DNA from: Bacteroidaceae bacterium
Lineage (GTDB): Bacteria; Bacteroidota; Bacteroidia; Bacteroidales; Bacteroidaceae
DNA: 42,850 nucleotides
Direction: 5' to 3'
Assembly: GCA_016280445.1 (NCBI GenBank)
Contig: JAEEGS010000008.1
Location: forward strand, 1-42,850
Shown: positions 1 through 8,068 of the stretch, in pieces
How positions within the stretch are numbered: position 1 is the stretch's first letter
Layout of the letters: the number at the start of each line of letters is the position of its first letter
Position numbers and translations under genes: made by a program
Notes under the pieces: generated by a model
Database searches by the model: none
What the model was told of the DNA's origin: nothing
The model's input: only the letters and a program-made list of their open reading frames with translations

Positions 1-107
1 GTCGTTCCCTGATATTTAATGGTTGGCATCCAGTTGTCATCGAAGAAATCGTTAAACAATGAAGGGATCCATCCCTGATTACGTGTTGAATAAACTGTAG
101 GCATCAT
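1..107 (-). CDS. Hsp20/alpha-crystallin small heat shock protein, N-terminus only
   Basis: The window cuts this gene after 35 codons. The readable start is MMPTVYSTRNQGWIPSLFND followed by FFDDNW, which matches the N-terminal arm of Bacteroidales Hsp20 chaperones (a short Trp/Phe-rich segment before the alpha-crystallin domain). These proteins form oligomers that hold unfolding proteins in the cytoplasm. Two ATG codons are adjacent (at 107 and 104). An unusually strong ribosome binding site, AGGAGG, lies 8 bases upstream, and a good Bacteroidetes promoter lies further up. The alpha-crystallin domain itself is outside the window, so the call rests on the N-terminal arm only. Confidence 0.75.
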   Translation of the reverse strand, partial: MMPTVYSTRNQGWIPSLFNDFFDDNWMPTIKYQGT

Positions 108-134
108 AGTTTTGTCCTCCTAATTTATTTTAGT

Positions 135-165
135 TAAACATATTCTTTTAGATGTTAGTGTCAAA
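135..165 (-). promoter_or_regulatory. Promoter of the Hsp20 gene
   Basis: On the minus strand TTTG (165-162) is followed after 19 bases by TATGTTTA (142-135). This fits the Bacteroidetes sigma-ABfr pattern TTTG-N19-TAnnTTTG with one mismatch in the -7 element. It lies directly upstream of the strong ribosome binding site of the Hsp20 gene. Confidence 0.5.
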
Positions 166-429
166 TGTTAAATGTGGGTGCATCGCGTTAGCTTACATCT
201 TCCATTTATCATTTTCCATCTCACATGCTCTGCCTACCATAAGGGCAACCTTCATGCCTAACTGCCACTTTGTCAACACTTTTAAACTCCGTTAAACAAT
301 CTACCCGCCCATTTAAAATCCCTTAAACTTTCCTTCTGCCACCTACTGACTTTTTGTCGGTTATTATGATTGATGGGCTAAAAAAACTATGCCCCCTATC
401 TTGCATTTGTTGCCCTGAAAAGCTAAAGG

Positions 430-479
430 TGTTGCGCGCAGGCAGCATTTTTTTAAGAAAGTGTTGTATGTGCGCAACA
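430..479. repeat. Inverted repeat around the ATPase promoter
   Basis: TGTTGCGC (430-437) and its exact reverse complement GCGCAACA (472-479) are separated by 34 bases. The right arm sits in the spacer between the -33 TTG and the -7 box of the promoter of the downstream ATPase gene, where an operator would act. No regulator is evident, and the pair could be chance. Confidence 0.35.
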
Positions 480-494
480 TTTTTATTATCTTTG
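464..494 (+). promoter_or_regulatory. Promoter of the AAA ATPase gene
   Basis: TTG (464-466), a 20-base spacer and a perfect TATCTTTG (487-494) form a Bacteroidetes promoter ending 31 bases before the ATG at 526. In the rest of the 108-525 intergenic stretch I see only the divergent Hsp20 promoter and the inverted repeat at 430-479. Confidence 0.6.
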
Positions 495-525
495 CACCAT
501 CAAACAAGATAAAGAAACATCGTTT

Positions 526-1737
526 ATGGACGCATTATTCAGAAAACATGACAGGCTATTGGCCAATATCAGCACAGAAATTATCCGTGAAAAGATGGAT
601 GAAATCCATTGGAACACTCAGCTTATCATCATATTGGGGGCAAAAGGTGTTGGGAAATCCACGCTCATCAAGCAACATATAAAGCAGAACTACCAACCTG
701 GAGACCGTCATGTGTTGTATTGTTCAGCAGATACAGTGGATTTCTCCACACGTACACTTGTTGAATTGGCTGAAGAATTCGTCATTCGTGGCGGTAAACT
801 GCTGGCAATTGATGAGATTCACAAATATAAATCAGGCAATACAGATTGGAGTCGTGAGATTAAGGAAATCTACGAACTGTTCCCCGATTTGAAGATGATT
901 GTAAGCGGTTCCTCACTTCTTCGTTTGAAGGAAGGAGATGCAGATTTGTCCCGCCGGGCCGTCAAATACACGATGTCTGGTCTATCTTTTCGTGAGACAC
1001 TCCGCTTCTATCATGGTCTATCATTTCCTGTATGGTCGTTAGAGGACATTCTTGCGCATCCTTACGATTTGTGGCAAATGGTATCTTCAAAGTGCAAGCC
1101 CGTAGCCATGTTCAAGGAATATTTGGAGAAGGGCTACTACCCTTTCCTGTTGGAAGGTGAAGGCGAGTATTACACAAAAATTGAGCAGGTGGTCAACTAC
1201 ATCATTGAAACCGAGCTACCTCAGATTTGCAAAGTGGATGTTGCCAATGTCAGAAAGCTTCAAGCGCTCATCACCATGATATGTAGCGAGATACCTTTTG
1301 AATTGAATGCCAACAGGATTGCTGCCGCTCTTGAGATAGGGCGTGACACGGTGGTCGAATACCTCAAATACTTGGGCGATGCCAAAGTGCTGAATCTGCT
1401 GTATTCAGACAGAAAGAAGATAGGAAAACTTTCCAAGCCCGACAAAGTATACCTGGAGAATACAAATATTATGTATGCCTTAGCTCCCACCAAGGTGGAG
1501 ATAGGTACTCTTCGCGAGACTTTTGCCATCAGCAGCCTTTCAGAGTCTCATAATGTAGAATATGGTAAAGCGCAGGGTGACTTCAAGGTAGATTCAAAAT
1601 ATACTTTTGAGATAGGTGGACGCAGCAAGGACTTTTCACAGATTGCAGGTGTGAAAGACTCCTATATTTTTGCAGATGATTGGGATATGCCTGATGGAGC
1701 AAAACTGCCTCTCTGGATGTTGGGCTTCCTATATTAG
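526..1737 (+). CDS. AAA-family ATPase with DUF4143-like C-terminal half
   Basis: This is a 403-residue protein of the AAA_14/DUF4143 type, common as solitary genes in Bacteroidetes. A Walker A loop GAKGVGKST lies at residues 38-46, a Walker B strand KLLAIDEIHK at 91-100 and a sensor-1-like MIVSGSS at 124-130. They are followed by LSRRAVKY with candidate arginine fingers. The C-terminal half (about 200-400) has the winged-helix and nuclease-like layout of DUF4143 proteins. The family's cellular role is poorly defined. It stands alone with its own promoter; the next gene is on the other strand. Family membership is clear, function is not. Confidence 0.8.
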   Translation: MDALFRKHDRLLANISTEIIREKMDEIHWNTQLIIILGAKGVGKSTLIKQHIKQNYQPGDRHVLYCSADTVDFSTRTLVELAEEFVIRGGKLLAIDEIHKYKSGNTDWSREIKEIYELFPDLKMIVSGSSLLRLKEGDADLSRRAVKYTMSGLSFRETLRFYHGLSFPVWSLEDILAHPYDLWQMVSSKCKPVAMFKEYLEKGYYPFLLEGEGEYYTKIEQVVNYIIETELPQICKVDVANVRKLQALITMICSEIPFELNANRIAAALEIGRDTVVEYLKYLGDAKVLNLLYSDRKKIGKLSKPDKVYLENTNIMYALAPTKVEIGTLRETFAISSLSESHNVEYGKAQGDFKVDSKYTFEIGGRSKDFSQIAGVKDSYIFADDWDMPDGAKLPLWMLGFLY

Positions 1738-1928
1738 AAAATCAGAAGGTTAAAGAACGAACACCATGATTCCTGGTGGTGGTGTAAAGTTGTGGGCATT
1801 TGTATACATGAGCGGATAGAGCAGTTTCAGCACTATCCGTTTTTTTATAACTATCCTCGAGCGTTTCTGACCGAAAATGAAAAAAACGAGAGGTTTTTGT
1901 GCAATATTTTCTGCACCTTTATTATATA

Positions 1929-2605
1929 TTACTTCAACAGATTCCTATTGTCATCTTGTTCCAGCACCTGCATCTGGTGGATGGCGATGCGGTTGAGACG
2001 CATGAGGCGTTCGCCTTGGGCATATCATCGTCGATGAGCACGGCATTGATGTTCTCCATGTTTGCAAAGCAAATCAGCTCATTGATGGAGGTATAGTCGC
2101 GGATGTTTCCTTTTAAATCAGGATGAACTTCACGCCATTGCTTGGCTGTCTGTCTGAACATGGCCACATTGAGCACGTCTGCCTCCTCCGCATAGATGAT
2201 GCTGGCTTGTGCTGGGGTCACCTCTTCAGGAATCAGATTCTGTTTGATGGCATCCATATGAATGCGGTAGTTGATTTTCGACACTTCACGCTTTGCCGTC
2301 CATCCGAGCAGTTTTTGCTCGTCTGTCTTCATACGCTCGAACTCCTGAATCAAATAGAGTTTGAACTGGGGTGATACCCATGTGGCAAACTCAAAGGCTA
2401 TGTCCTTATGGGCATACGTACCACCGTAGTGGCCAGCCTTGGCAATGATTCCGCGCGAGTTGGTTTTCTCCACCCATTGCTTTACGGAGAGGATGAAACG
2501 ATTCAGACCCGCTGCATTTGTAATTCCCTCGAATTCTGGGAAATTAAAATTCGGATTATACATAGACTCCCAGATGCCGAGGAACTCGATGGTGTTCTTT
2601 GCCAT
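1929..2605 (-). pseudogene. KilA-N domain protein, truncated and frameshifted
   Basis: The reading frame from 2605 gives MAKNTIEFLGIWESMYNPN and continues with the KilA-N family core (KTN..GIIAKAGHYGGTYAHKDIAFEF, then NYRIHMDAIKQNLIPEEV and INELICFANMENINAVL). KilA-N is a DNA-binding domain of phage and mobile-element proteins. Two lesions are visible. Relatives, as I recall them, carry about 50 more residues before NTIEFLG, so the N-terminus seems lost or internally deleted just after a Met-Ala-Lys start. Near 2012-2017 a one-base loss in AAGGCG shifts the frame. In the shifted frame the family's expected ending ERLMRLNRIAIHQMQVLEQD reads through to a stop at 1929-1931, whereas the unshifted frame runs into unrelated residues and stops at 1934. 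It is probably a dead gene; a sequencing error could explain the frameshift but not the short N-terminus. Confidence 0.7.
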
Positions 2606-2864
2606 ATCTTAACGTCTGATTTACAAACTTTGAATTGTAAAGTTACAACATTTCTTTCAATCATTAGCCAGCAAACACAGACTTTAACATGATTCGAGCC
2701 ATATTTTATAGAAGATGTGACAATTAGCGGTATTTTAGTCCATCACTCCAAACAGGTAAAGAACACCAAGTGTCAATTCAATGATGATAAGGCTGACATT
2801 GGTGAACCATATACTAGCCAACCAAAAGAAGAAGAATCAAATGGGATATTTTTCCTCCTTTTTC

Positions 2865-2895
2865 TTGCGTGGTTCCCAAAATACGTATAACTTTG
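2865..2895 (+). promoter_or_regulatory. Promoter of the BACON/fimbrillin lipoprotein operon
   Basis: TTG (2865-2867), 20 bases, then a perfect TAACTTTG (2888-2895). This is a full Bacteroidetes promoter. Transcription would begin near 2902, giving an unusually long leader. Confidence 0.55.
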
Positions 2896-3031
2896 CAACG
2901 AAGATATTGCTTTTTACCATACTATTATACCACAACATGAGAAAACTCCACCTTACATGAACAATATTCTACCCCCCCATTCTCATCGTCTGATTCAAAC
3001 AGAATCCGCACTGATGTGCAGAGTATCCATA

Positions 3032-3070
3032 CGGCACGTTTCGACCTCCCCGTGAGGCTGAAACGTGCCG
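3032..3070. repeat. Perfect 10-bp inverted repeat (leader hairpin)
   Basis: CGGCACGTTT (3032-3041) pairs exactly with AAACGTGCCG (3061-3070), and CCTC/GAGG can pair inside the loop. There is no T-run after it, so it does not look like an intrinsic terminator. It lies inside the predicted transcript leader of the lipoprotein operon, about 80 bases before the start codon. Its layout resembles the hairpin at 6677-6714. Confidence 0.65.
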
Positions 3071-3149
3071 CAGTTGTGTGAACCCGCACCAATTGACCAA
3101 CTGAGATAAAAACAATCAACCTAATATCAACCCATCAACAACAAAGTCT

Positions 3150-3914
3150 ATGAAGACAAAACTCTTTTTCTTTGCCCTGCTGACGGCCACTCTGGCCAGT
3201 TGCAGCGGAGGCGGTGGAGGTGCTGGAGAACCTGACGACCCAGGGGAACAGCCGCCTGTGAACCCGACCGACAAGTACTGCACGACCGACATGCCCGACG
3301 TGTGGGTTTTCAACAAGGATGCCTCATCAACGGGTTTCACGCTCCAGACCAATCTTGAGGCCAGCGACTTCAACGTCACTTGCAGCGAAGCGTGGTGCAC
3401 GGCGCAGGTGCAGCCCACAGCCATGGAGAACACGAAGCGGCTTGTCGTTAACGCCACCGAGTATGACGTGCGCGACGCGAACGGCATCTATGTCTATGAC
3501 CCGCCACGCACCGCCACGATGCGCATCATTGGCAGTGGAGTGTTCGACCGCACTATCACCATTGTGCAGAACACCAACGTTATCATCAGCACACCGCTGC
3601 TGCCCAACACTGGATTCGGCGACATTCTCCACCTATCAGCCGCCGGTGAGACACAGGAGGTCACAGTGAGCACCAACTGCTACAGTTGGAAAGCAGTGAC
3701 CAATGCCGCATGGCTCACGGTCAGCCGAAAGGACAACGTGACGTTGGTGGTCACCTCTACCGCCCGCACGGGAGACACCCCACGCTCAGGCACCGTCACC
3801 ATCATCAACGAATCAGACGAGCTGAACGACCGGCACACCTTCACCGTAGCGGATAAGGATGCGGTGCTGACAGGCAACGACTACCAATACGGAGAAGGAA
3901 CAGACTGGGACTAA
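3150..3914 (+). CDS. Lipoprotein with BACON-type domains
   Basis: This is a 254-residue predicted surface lipoprotein. The signal peptide ends in LASC with the lipidated Cys at 18, followed by SGGGGG and an acidic stretch, as is usual for exported Bacteroidetes lipoproteins. Two immunoglobulin-like repeats of BACON type follow (about 60-140 and 160-240). The second shows the hallmark pattern of a strand, then WKAVTNAAWLTVS, then GTVTI. BACON domains are found in carbohydrate- or mucin-binding surface proteins, and no enzyme domain is present. It is separated by 22 bases from the fimbrillin-like gene and shares its promoter. A structural or adhesive role is inference. Confidence 0.75.
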   Translation: MKTKLFFFALLTATLASCSGGGGGAGEPDDPGEQPPVNPTDKYCTTDMPDVWVFNKDASSTGFTLQTNLEASDFNVTCSEAWCTAQVQPTAMENTKRLVVNATEYDVRDANGIYVYDPPRTATMRIIGSGVFDRTITIVQNTNVIISTPLLPNTGFGDILHLSAAGETQEVTVSTNCYSWKAVTNAAWLTVSRKDNVTLVVTSTARTGDTPRSGTVTIINESDELNDRHTFTVADKDAVLTGNDYQYGEGTDWD

Positions 3915-3936
3915 CAACTAAACAAACAACATAACC

Positions 3937-6585
3937 ATGAAGATATATAGATTCATACAAGGGCTGCTGGTTGGCATGACACTGCTGACCACAGCCTGCA
4001 CGGAGCAGGAGAACGCCTCCACGCCATCAGGTGACCCGACAGCTCTCCGCGCCACCATTGCAGATGACGAGACAGCCACACGCTCCATCGTCATCGACAA
4101 TCCAGGCATCAAGTTGGAGTCGTTCTGGAAAGCGGGCGACCGCATCGGCGTGTTCGGTTCGTCGGCACAGAACGTCAGCTTCAGTGTGGCCGACGGCACC
4201 ATCTCTGCCGATGGAAAGACGGCTGACTTCAAAAGCACCTCAGACATTCCTTCGGGCGACCTGACCGCTTACTACCCTTACAGCACTTCAGCCACACTGA
4301 CGAACGAGGGACTGAAACTCCAGTTCTCCACCACTCAACACTACACCGAAGTTGGAGGTGTGGCGCAACCCGACCCCGAAGCCTGCGTGATGGTGGGCAG
4401 CGGCTCGAAGGGCGGCGGCATCAACTTCCTCAACGTCATGGCGGTGCTGAAGGTCGGGCAAGTGTTCGACAAGAAGACCGCCGTAAGCAGCGTGGAGTTC
4501 CGCGACCTGAACGGAGCGCCCGTGAGCGGCACCTATACCATAACATTCAGGGGCGGCATTCCCGAGGCGAACTTCATTGGAAACGGGCAGGTGCTGACCC
4601 TCGACCTCGGCACTGAGGGCATGACCGTCGAGGAGAACAGCCTCGTCACCGTCTTCCTTGTCGTGCCTGCACGACACTATCCCAAGGGCTTCGAAGTGAC
4701 CTTCGTGGCCGCAGATGGCACCAAGACCTCGAAAACTGCCGGTTCGAAGGAGGGAAAGACGCTCCAGCGCAGTGTGGTCTATCCCGTGGGAGACGTGACC
4801 ACCTACGAGGACGTGCCGGGCATGACCTACGAGCTGAAGCCCACGGCACAAATCATGACACCAGAGAAGCTGGACATGGTGACCGTGACTAGCTACGACA
4901 ATGATGTTGTGAGGACGGACGACGGAGAGAAGGCGGTGGACAATAACGGCAACACCATCCGACTGCCACACTTGACCATGACCGTGCACAAGGACATGAA
5001 CCCGCGTGTGGGCGGATGGCTCATCTTCAACCAGCCCTCCACCGACATGCCCACAGGCGGCATCTACAGGGTGCAGACCTGCAAGCTCATGGCTGACGGC
5101 GAGCACTACGAGGTCTATGCCGTGCCCGAGCCGAACTTCGCAGCCCCCTTCGAGGAACTAACCATCGGTGAGCCGCTCTACGATGACGACGGCAACCTGA
5201 ACCCTGACGGTGGTGTGGACATCGACATTAGCAGCTACGTGAAGGAGGTGCGCGACGGCGAGGGCAACGTAGTCAACACACGCTCGCTGCCCAACTACGA
5301 GATGAACGCCACGGAGGGACTGAATACCCGCGCTGTAGGGCACTCCTCGTTCACCACGCCAGCACTCACTCTCAGCATGGACGACGGAAGCCACTGCAGC
5401 TGCGATGTCTCTGCCAAGATGAGCGTCGGCATGAGGCTGGCCATCGGTGTCATACACGGCGAACTGCAGTACATCTACCAGACCGTCAACCCCAAGTTGG
5501 AGATGAAGACCACCTTCGGGCTCTACGGGAAGTATGAGGTGGAGAAGCGCAAGCACCTCTGGACGTTCTACACAGCGGGCATCCCCATCGGTCCCGTCGT
5601 CGTGCTGCCCGAGGTGGCATTTAATGCCTTCGGAGGCATCAGCGGTGAAGTTAAGTTCAGTGCCTCAACTACATTCAACTACAACCTCGGCACCTACGGG
5701 ATTATCTACAACAAAGGGCAAGGCGTCAGCTTCAAGCGCGACTATACAGAACCACAGCCGCAGGAACTCAATCCGCAATTTGAGGCGGGCGGTTCGCTGT
5801 CACTCACAGCCTATGGTGGCATCGGCATGCAGGCAGGCATCAGCATCTATGCCATGTGCTCATTGGGTGCTGCTACCGATGCAAAGCTGAATTTCGGCAT
5901 CGCTGCTGACAAGGGCGTTGATGATTACTCGTCTGGTGTCAAACTGCACCTGACACCAGAAATCGATATCAAGCCTTACATTGCAGTGGTAGGCGGACGG
6001 TTTGCCAAAATGCTAGACGGTATAGGGACGAAAGTCGAGTTCGACCCTATATGGGAAAGGCTGATTATTCCCAACGTCAAGGGATGGGCAGGTGCTGGAC
6101 TAACGTATTCAGAGCCGAATATATGGCAATTTAGAGATGAAGATGATAAGCATATTGTTCAGTTCCAAGAGCCTCAGAGCTACCCGATTGGTCCAGGATT
6201 TATTACTTATCATATGGATCTGAAGGGTAAACCGCTCGTCGATTGTCAGGTAGTGGTCGAGGTGCTTGAAAGTTCCAACTATAATATTGTATGGCATACT
6301 GTGTTCGATGAAAACGAGTTTGACACATGGTTCCCTATATATAAAAACGCCGGTTATCCTCTGTTGTGGCCCCATCATGTCAATGTCAGTATGGACGACT
6401 GGCAAGTGGTGGAGAGGAGAGTCGTTGGCACCTATGCGGCTAACAGCCTGGAGGAGTCGAGTGTCATCGAAGGTTCCTTCTCACATAATTTCCCGTCCAA
6501 CGTAGCTTGCAGCGCAAGGATCGGTCTGGAGGTTGGCAACTATAAGAAGTTCATCGGTCTCGGTGACTGGACAGTGTATTACTGA
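3937..6585 (+). CDS. Large fimbrillin-family lipoprotein
   Basis: This is an 882-residue lipoprotein. The signal peptide ends LLTTAC with Cys 21. Residues about 40-290 follow the fimbrillin-like (Mfa-like) plan: ATRS, then WKAGDRIGVFGS, then LTAYYPYS, then the long beta-rich tail of the first domain with FLNVMAVLKV. The remaining 590 residues are beta-rich, with a Gly-rich stretch around 560-670, and I recognise no named family there. Such proteins are pilus subunits or surface anchors. The base composition changes visibly inside the gene: GC-rich codons to about 5880, clearly AT-richer from about 6090 to the end. This suggests an exchanged C-terminal module. It is the second gene of the operon beginning at 3150. 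Confidence 0.7.
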   Translation: MKIYRFIQGLLVGMTLLTTACTEQENASTPSGDPTALRATIADDETATRSIVIDNPGIKLESFWKAGDRIGVFGSSAQNVSFSVADGTISADGKTADFKSTSDIPSGDLTAYYPYSTSATLTNEGLKLQFSTTQHYTEVGGVAQPDPEACVMVGSGSKGGGINFLNVMAVLKVGQVFDKKTAVSSVEFRDLNGAPVSGTYTITFRGGIPEANFIGNGQVLTLDLGTEGMTVEENSLVTVFLVVPARHYPKGFEVTFVAADGTKTSKTAGSKEGKTLQRSVVYPVGDVTTYEDVPGMTYELKPTAQIMTPEKLDMVTVTSYDNDVVRTDDGEKAVDNNGNTIRLPHLTMTVHKDMNPRVGGWLIFNQPSTDMPTGGIYRVQTCKLMADGEHYEVYAVPEPNFAAPFEELTIGEPLYDDDGNLNPDGGVDIDISSYVKEVRDGEGNVVNTRSLPNYEMNATEGLNTRAVGHSSFTTPALTLSMDDGSHCSCDVSAKMSVGMRLAIGVIHGELQYIYQTVNPKLEMKTTFGLYGKYEVEKRKHLWTFYTAGIPIGPVVVLPEVAFNAFGGISGEVKFSASTTFNYNLGTYGIIYNKGQGVSFKRDYTEPQPQELNPQFEAGGSLSLTAYGGIGMQAGISIYAMCSLGAATDAKLNFGIAADKGVDDYSSGVKLHLTPEIDIKPYIAVVGGRFAKMLDGIGTKVEFDPIWERLIIPNVKGWAGAGLTYSEPNIWQFRDEDDKHIVQFQEPQSYPIGPGFITYHMDLKGKPLVDCQVVVEVLESSNYNIVWHTVFDENEFDTWFPIYKNAGYPLLWPHHVNVSMDDWQVVERRVVGTYAANSLEESSVIEGSFSHNFPSNVACSARIGLEVGNYKKFIGLGDWTVYY

Positions 6586-6599
6586 CATGTACATCATCC

Positions 6600-6634
6600 G
6601 GCGGATATGCGTTCCCATTAAGGAAATGTCCGCC
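6600..6634. repeat. Hairpin just after the fimbrillin-like gene
   Basis: GGCGGA (6600-6605) pairs with TCCGCC (6629-6634), and TTCC/GGAA can pair inside. It lies 15 bases past the stop codon and may protect or end the transcript, but no T-run follows. Confidence 0.4.
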
Positions 6635-6660
6635 TAGGCGATGTGCCCATTCTGACACAT

Positions 6661-6714
6661 CCACAGCCTCAAAATCGACGTGCCCCGCATCGACCAACCG
6701 ATGTGGGGCACGTC
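6661..6714. repeat. Palindromic intergenic element, copy A
   Basis: The edge CCACAGCCTCAAAATC is followed by a 16-bp inverted repeat, GACGTGCCCCGCATCG (6677-6692) and CGATGTGGGGCACGTC (6699-6714), with one G-T mismatch and a 6-base loop. The CAGCCTC edge recurs in the elements at 6806, 8069 and 41778, while the palindromic core is different in each. Confidence 0.55.
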
Positions 6715-6805
6715 AGCAAAGAGGCCGTGAGTAGGTTCTCGTACTCCTTCTCCATTGCAAGGGGAGTGTTTTTGTTGTTCTACCCGCATAGAAATGAGAA
6801 AAGAA

Positions 6806-6885
6806 GGAACATGCCCGTCGCTCAAACCTATTACGACGCTCTTCCACAGCCTCTGAACCGACGTCGTCGATGTCGATTTGGGGGC
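6806..6885. repeat. Palindromic intergenic element, copy B (left of HipBA)
   Basis: This block begins GGAACATGCCCGTCGCTCAA and continues through CAGCCTCTGAACCGACGTCG to GATTTGGGGG. The first ~64 bases are nearly the same, in the same orientation, as 8069-8132. The two copies bracket the HipBA locus. The rest of 6715-6935 shows no gene. Confidence 0.6.
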
Positions 6886-6935
6886 TTTGGATATCGTTTT
6901 TATGGTAGTGTTGGCTTTTAAGACAATACAGGAAG

Positions 6936-7601
6936 TTAGGGCTGTATGTGGTGGAACAGAATGTCGCCGCAAGCAGTCATAACTTCATCGAAAATCTCAC
7001 GGCATCTCTTTTCTGTTATCTTGTTTTTTTTACCGACGGCTATCATGTCTGATAGAGTGGGATTGCCTGTACCATTGACGGACGTAGCATGTTCGCCATT
7101 ATAGCCCTCTGTCCAGAGAGTCAAGTCGTAAGCTGGTGCAAGATGCCAAGCGTAATGCCCGGTTTGGTTTTGGTCGATGTAGAAACTGAAATTCTTACAA
7201 TGGTCGTCTTTGTTATCGGTCAAGTAGTTGAACACCATGCGACGAAACATATCTTCTACATCATGACTGTTTTGAGTGAGATAGCCAGTCAGTGCAAGTA
7301 GGTTGCTATAATCAAGGACGGGGTTAGATAGTGACAAACAGAGCAGCCCTCCTGCTGTGGCTGTGTGTATCCGTTCGCCACCGTTGGCGATGTCAAAGCG
7401 TCGTGTGGCAAAATAGCGGCCGTTCATCAGTTTGAAGTCTGGCACATGAATGCCACATTTCCTGGCCACCTCATTGTAGTGGTATTCTTGAAGTCCGATG
7501 TCCTTGGAGTCGAAGGTGTGACGAAACTTCACCAACCAATGTCCTTCTTCATCATGGAAAACAGCTTTGGGGCGTGCACCACCACTGTTACCGCTGTTAC
7601 A
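6936..7601 (-). pseudogene. HipA-type kinase toxin, 5'-truncated remnant
   Basis: The frame keeps the C-terminal part of a HipA Ser/Thr kinase. It reads CNSGNSGGARPKAV, then KFRHTFDSKDIG, a catalytic segment NYLTDNKDDHCKNFSF (Asp and Asn of the HipA catalytic loop) and LAPAYDLT (the metal-binding Asp). From memory of the family, about 180 residues are missing, including the HipA_N domain. There is no ATG: the frame opens directly after the TGA stop of the upstream HTH gene, and the first usable start is TTG at 7535, inside the fold and after the Gly-rich GGARPK loop. The ATGATG at the end of the HTH gene is probably the old start, now followed at once by TAA. A deletion that joined the start to the middle of the gene explains this. 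An active toxin is unlikely. Confidence 0.75.
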
Positions 7602-7952
7602 TCATGGTTTTCTGTATGCCTTTTTCTTGCCTGTATTTCTTCTTATTTGCATCAGCTCCTCCATCGTTGAGTATTTCGGAGTCTCAAATAAGTTCTTGAT
7701 TTCAGATGTGTAGCCTAATGCAACGGCTATGGCTATCAAGTTTTTCAGCGAGATAAGCCCCTTCTGCTCAAACCTGACGATGTTGCTGGCGGAGATTCCT
7801 GCACGTTCGCCAATCTGTTCTCTTGTCAGATTTTTCTCAATTCGTCTGTGCCGAAAGTCCTCTGCCAACTTGAGTGCAATGTCATCCGTGGTCTCTAACA
7901 TGTAGTTGTCAAGAACAGATAACATATTATTAGTATCCCCTTCTTCTATCAT
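7602..7952 (-). CDS. HipB-like XRE-family antitoxin/repressor
   Basis: This is a 116-residue protein with a helix-turn-helix at about 28-85 (LAEDFRHRRIEKNLTREQIG followed by ERAGISASNIVRFEQKG), the XRE/HipB fold. In HipBA systems this protein binds the toxin kinase and represses the operon. It is directly followed in the same frame by the remnant of HipA. The start at 7952 lies inside a perfect 40-bp palindrome. An alternative ATG at 7925 (MLSVLDNYM), 11 bases after AAGGGG, would leave the palindrome wholly upstream and may be the real start. With the toxin broken, it survives as an orphan regulator. Confidence 0.8.
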   Translation of the reverse strand: MIEEGDTNNMLSVLDNYMLETTDDIALKLAEDFRHRRIEKNLTREQIGERAGISASNIVRFEQKGLISLKNLIAIAVALGYTSEIKNLFETPKYSTMEELMQIRRNTGKKKAYRKP

Positions 7953-7986
7953 AGAAACTGATAAATTGTTATCAGTTTCTATGATA
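7947..7986. promoter_or_regulatory. Perfect 40-bp palindromic HipB-type operator
   Basis: An 18-bp arm (7947-7964) is matched exactly by its reverse complement (7969-7986) around ATTG. Each arm is itself a half-palindrome TATCA-N7-TGATA (7947-7963 and 7970-7986), close in form to the E. coli HipB site TATCC-N8-GGATA. Two dimers could bind side by side. The element covers the first possible start codon of the HTH gene and would block its transcription. Confidence 0.75.
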
Positions 7987-8068
7987 CGGTTTCTTTATGA
8001 TTGGTGCAAATATTTCGTATTTTATTTTGTTTCACATTCAAAAAGCTGTTTCATTCTCTTCCATACAA

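Larger units (their letters stand above)
2606..3149. other. Intergenic region with long leader of the lipoprotein operon
   Basis: No convincing gene is seen in these 544 bases. They hold the upstream region of the decayed KilA-N gene, with a TAACTTTA-like -7 box on the minus strand. They also hold a plus-strand promoter at 2865-2895 and a leader of roughly 250 bases before the lipoprotein start at 3150. The leader contains a strong hairpin at 3032-3070. A short minus-strand open frame at 2925-3119 has no family features and overlaps this hairpin. Confidence 0.5.

Noticed and set aside
2925-3119. Short open frame on the minus strand in the leader
   Set aside because: It overlaps the leader hairpin, has no start signals and no family resemblance.
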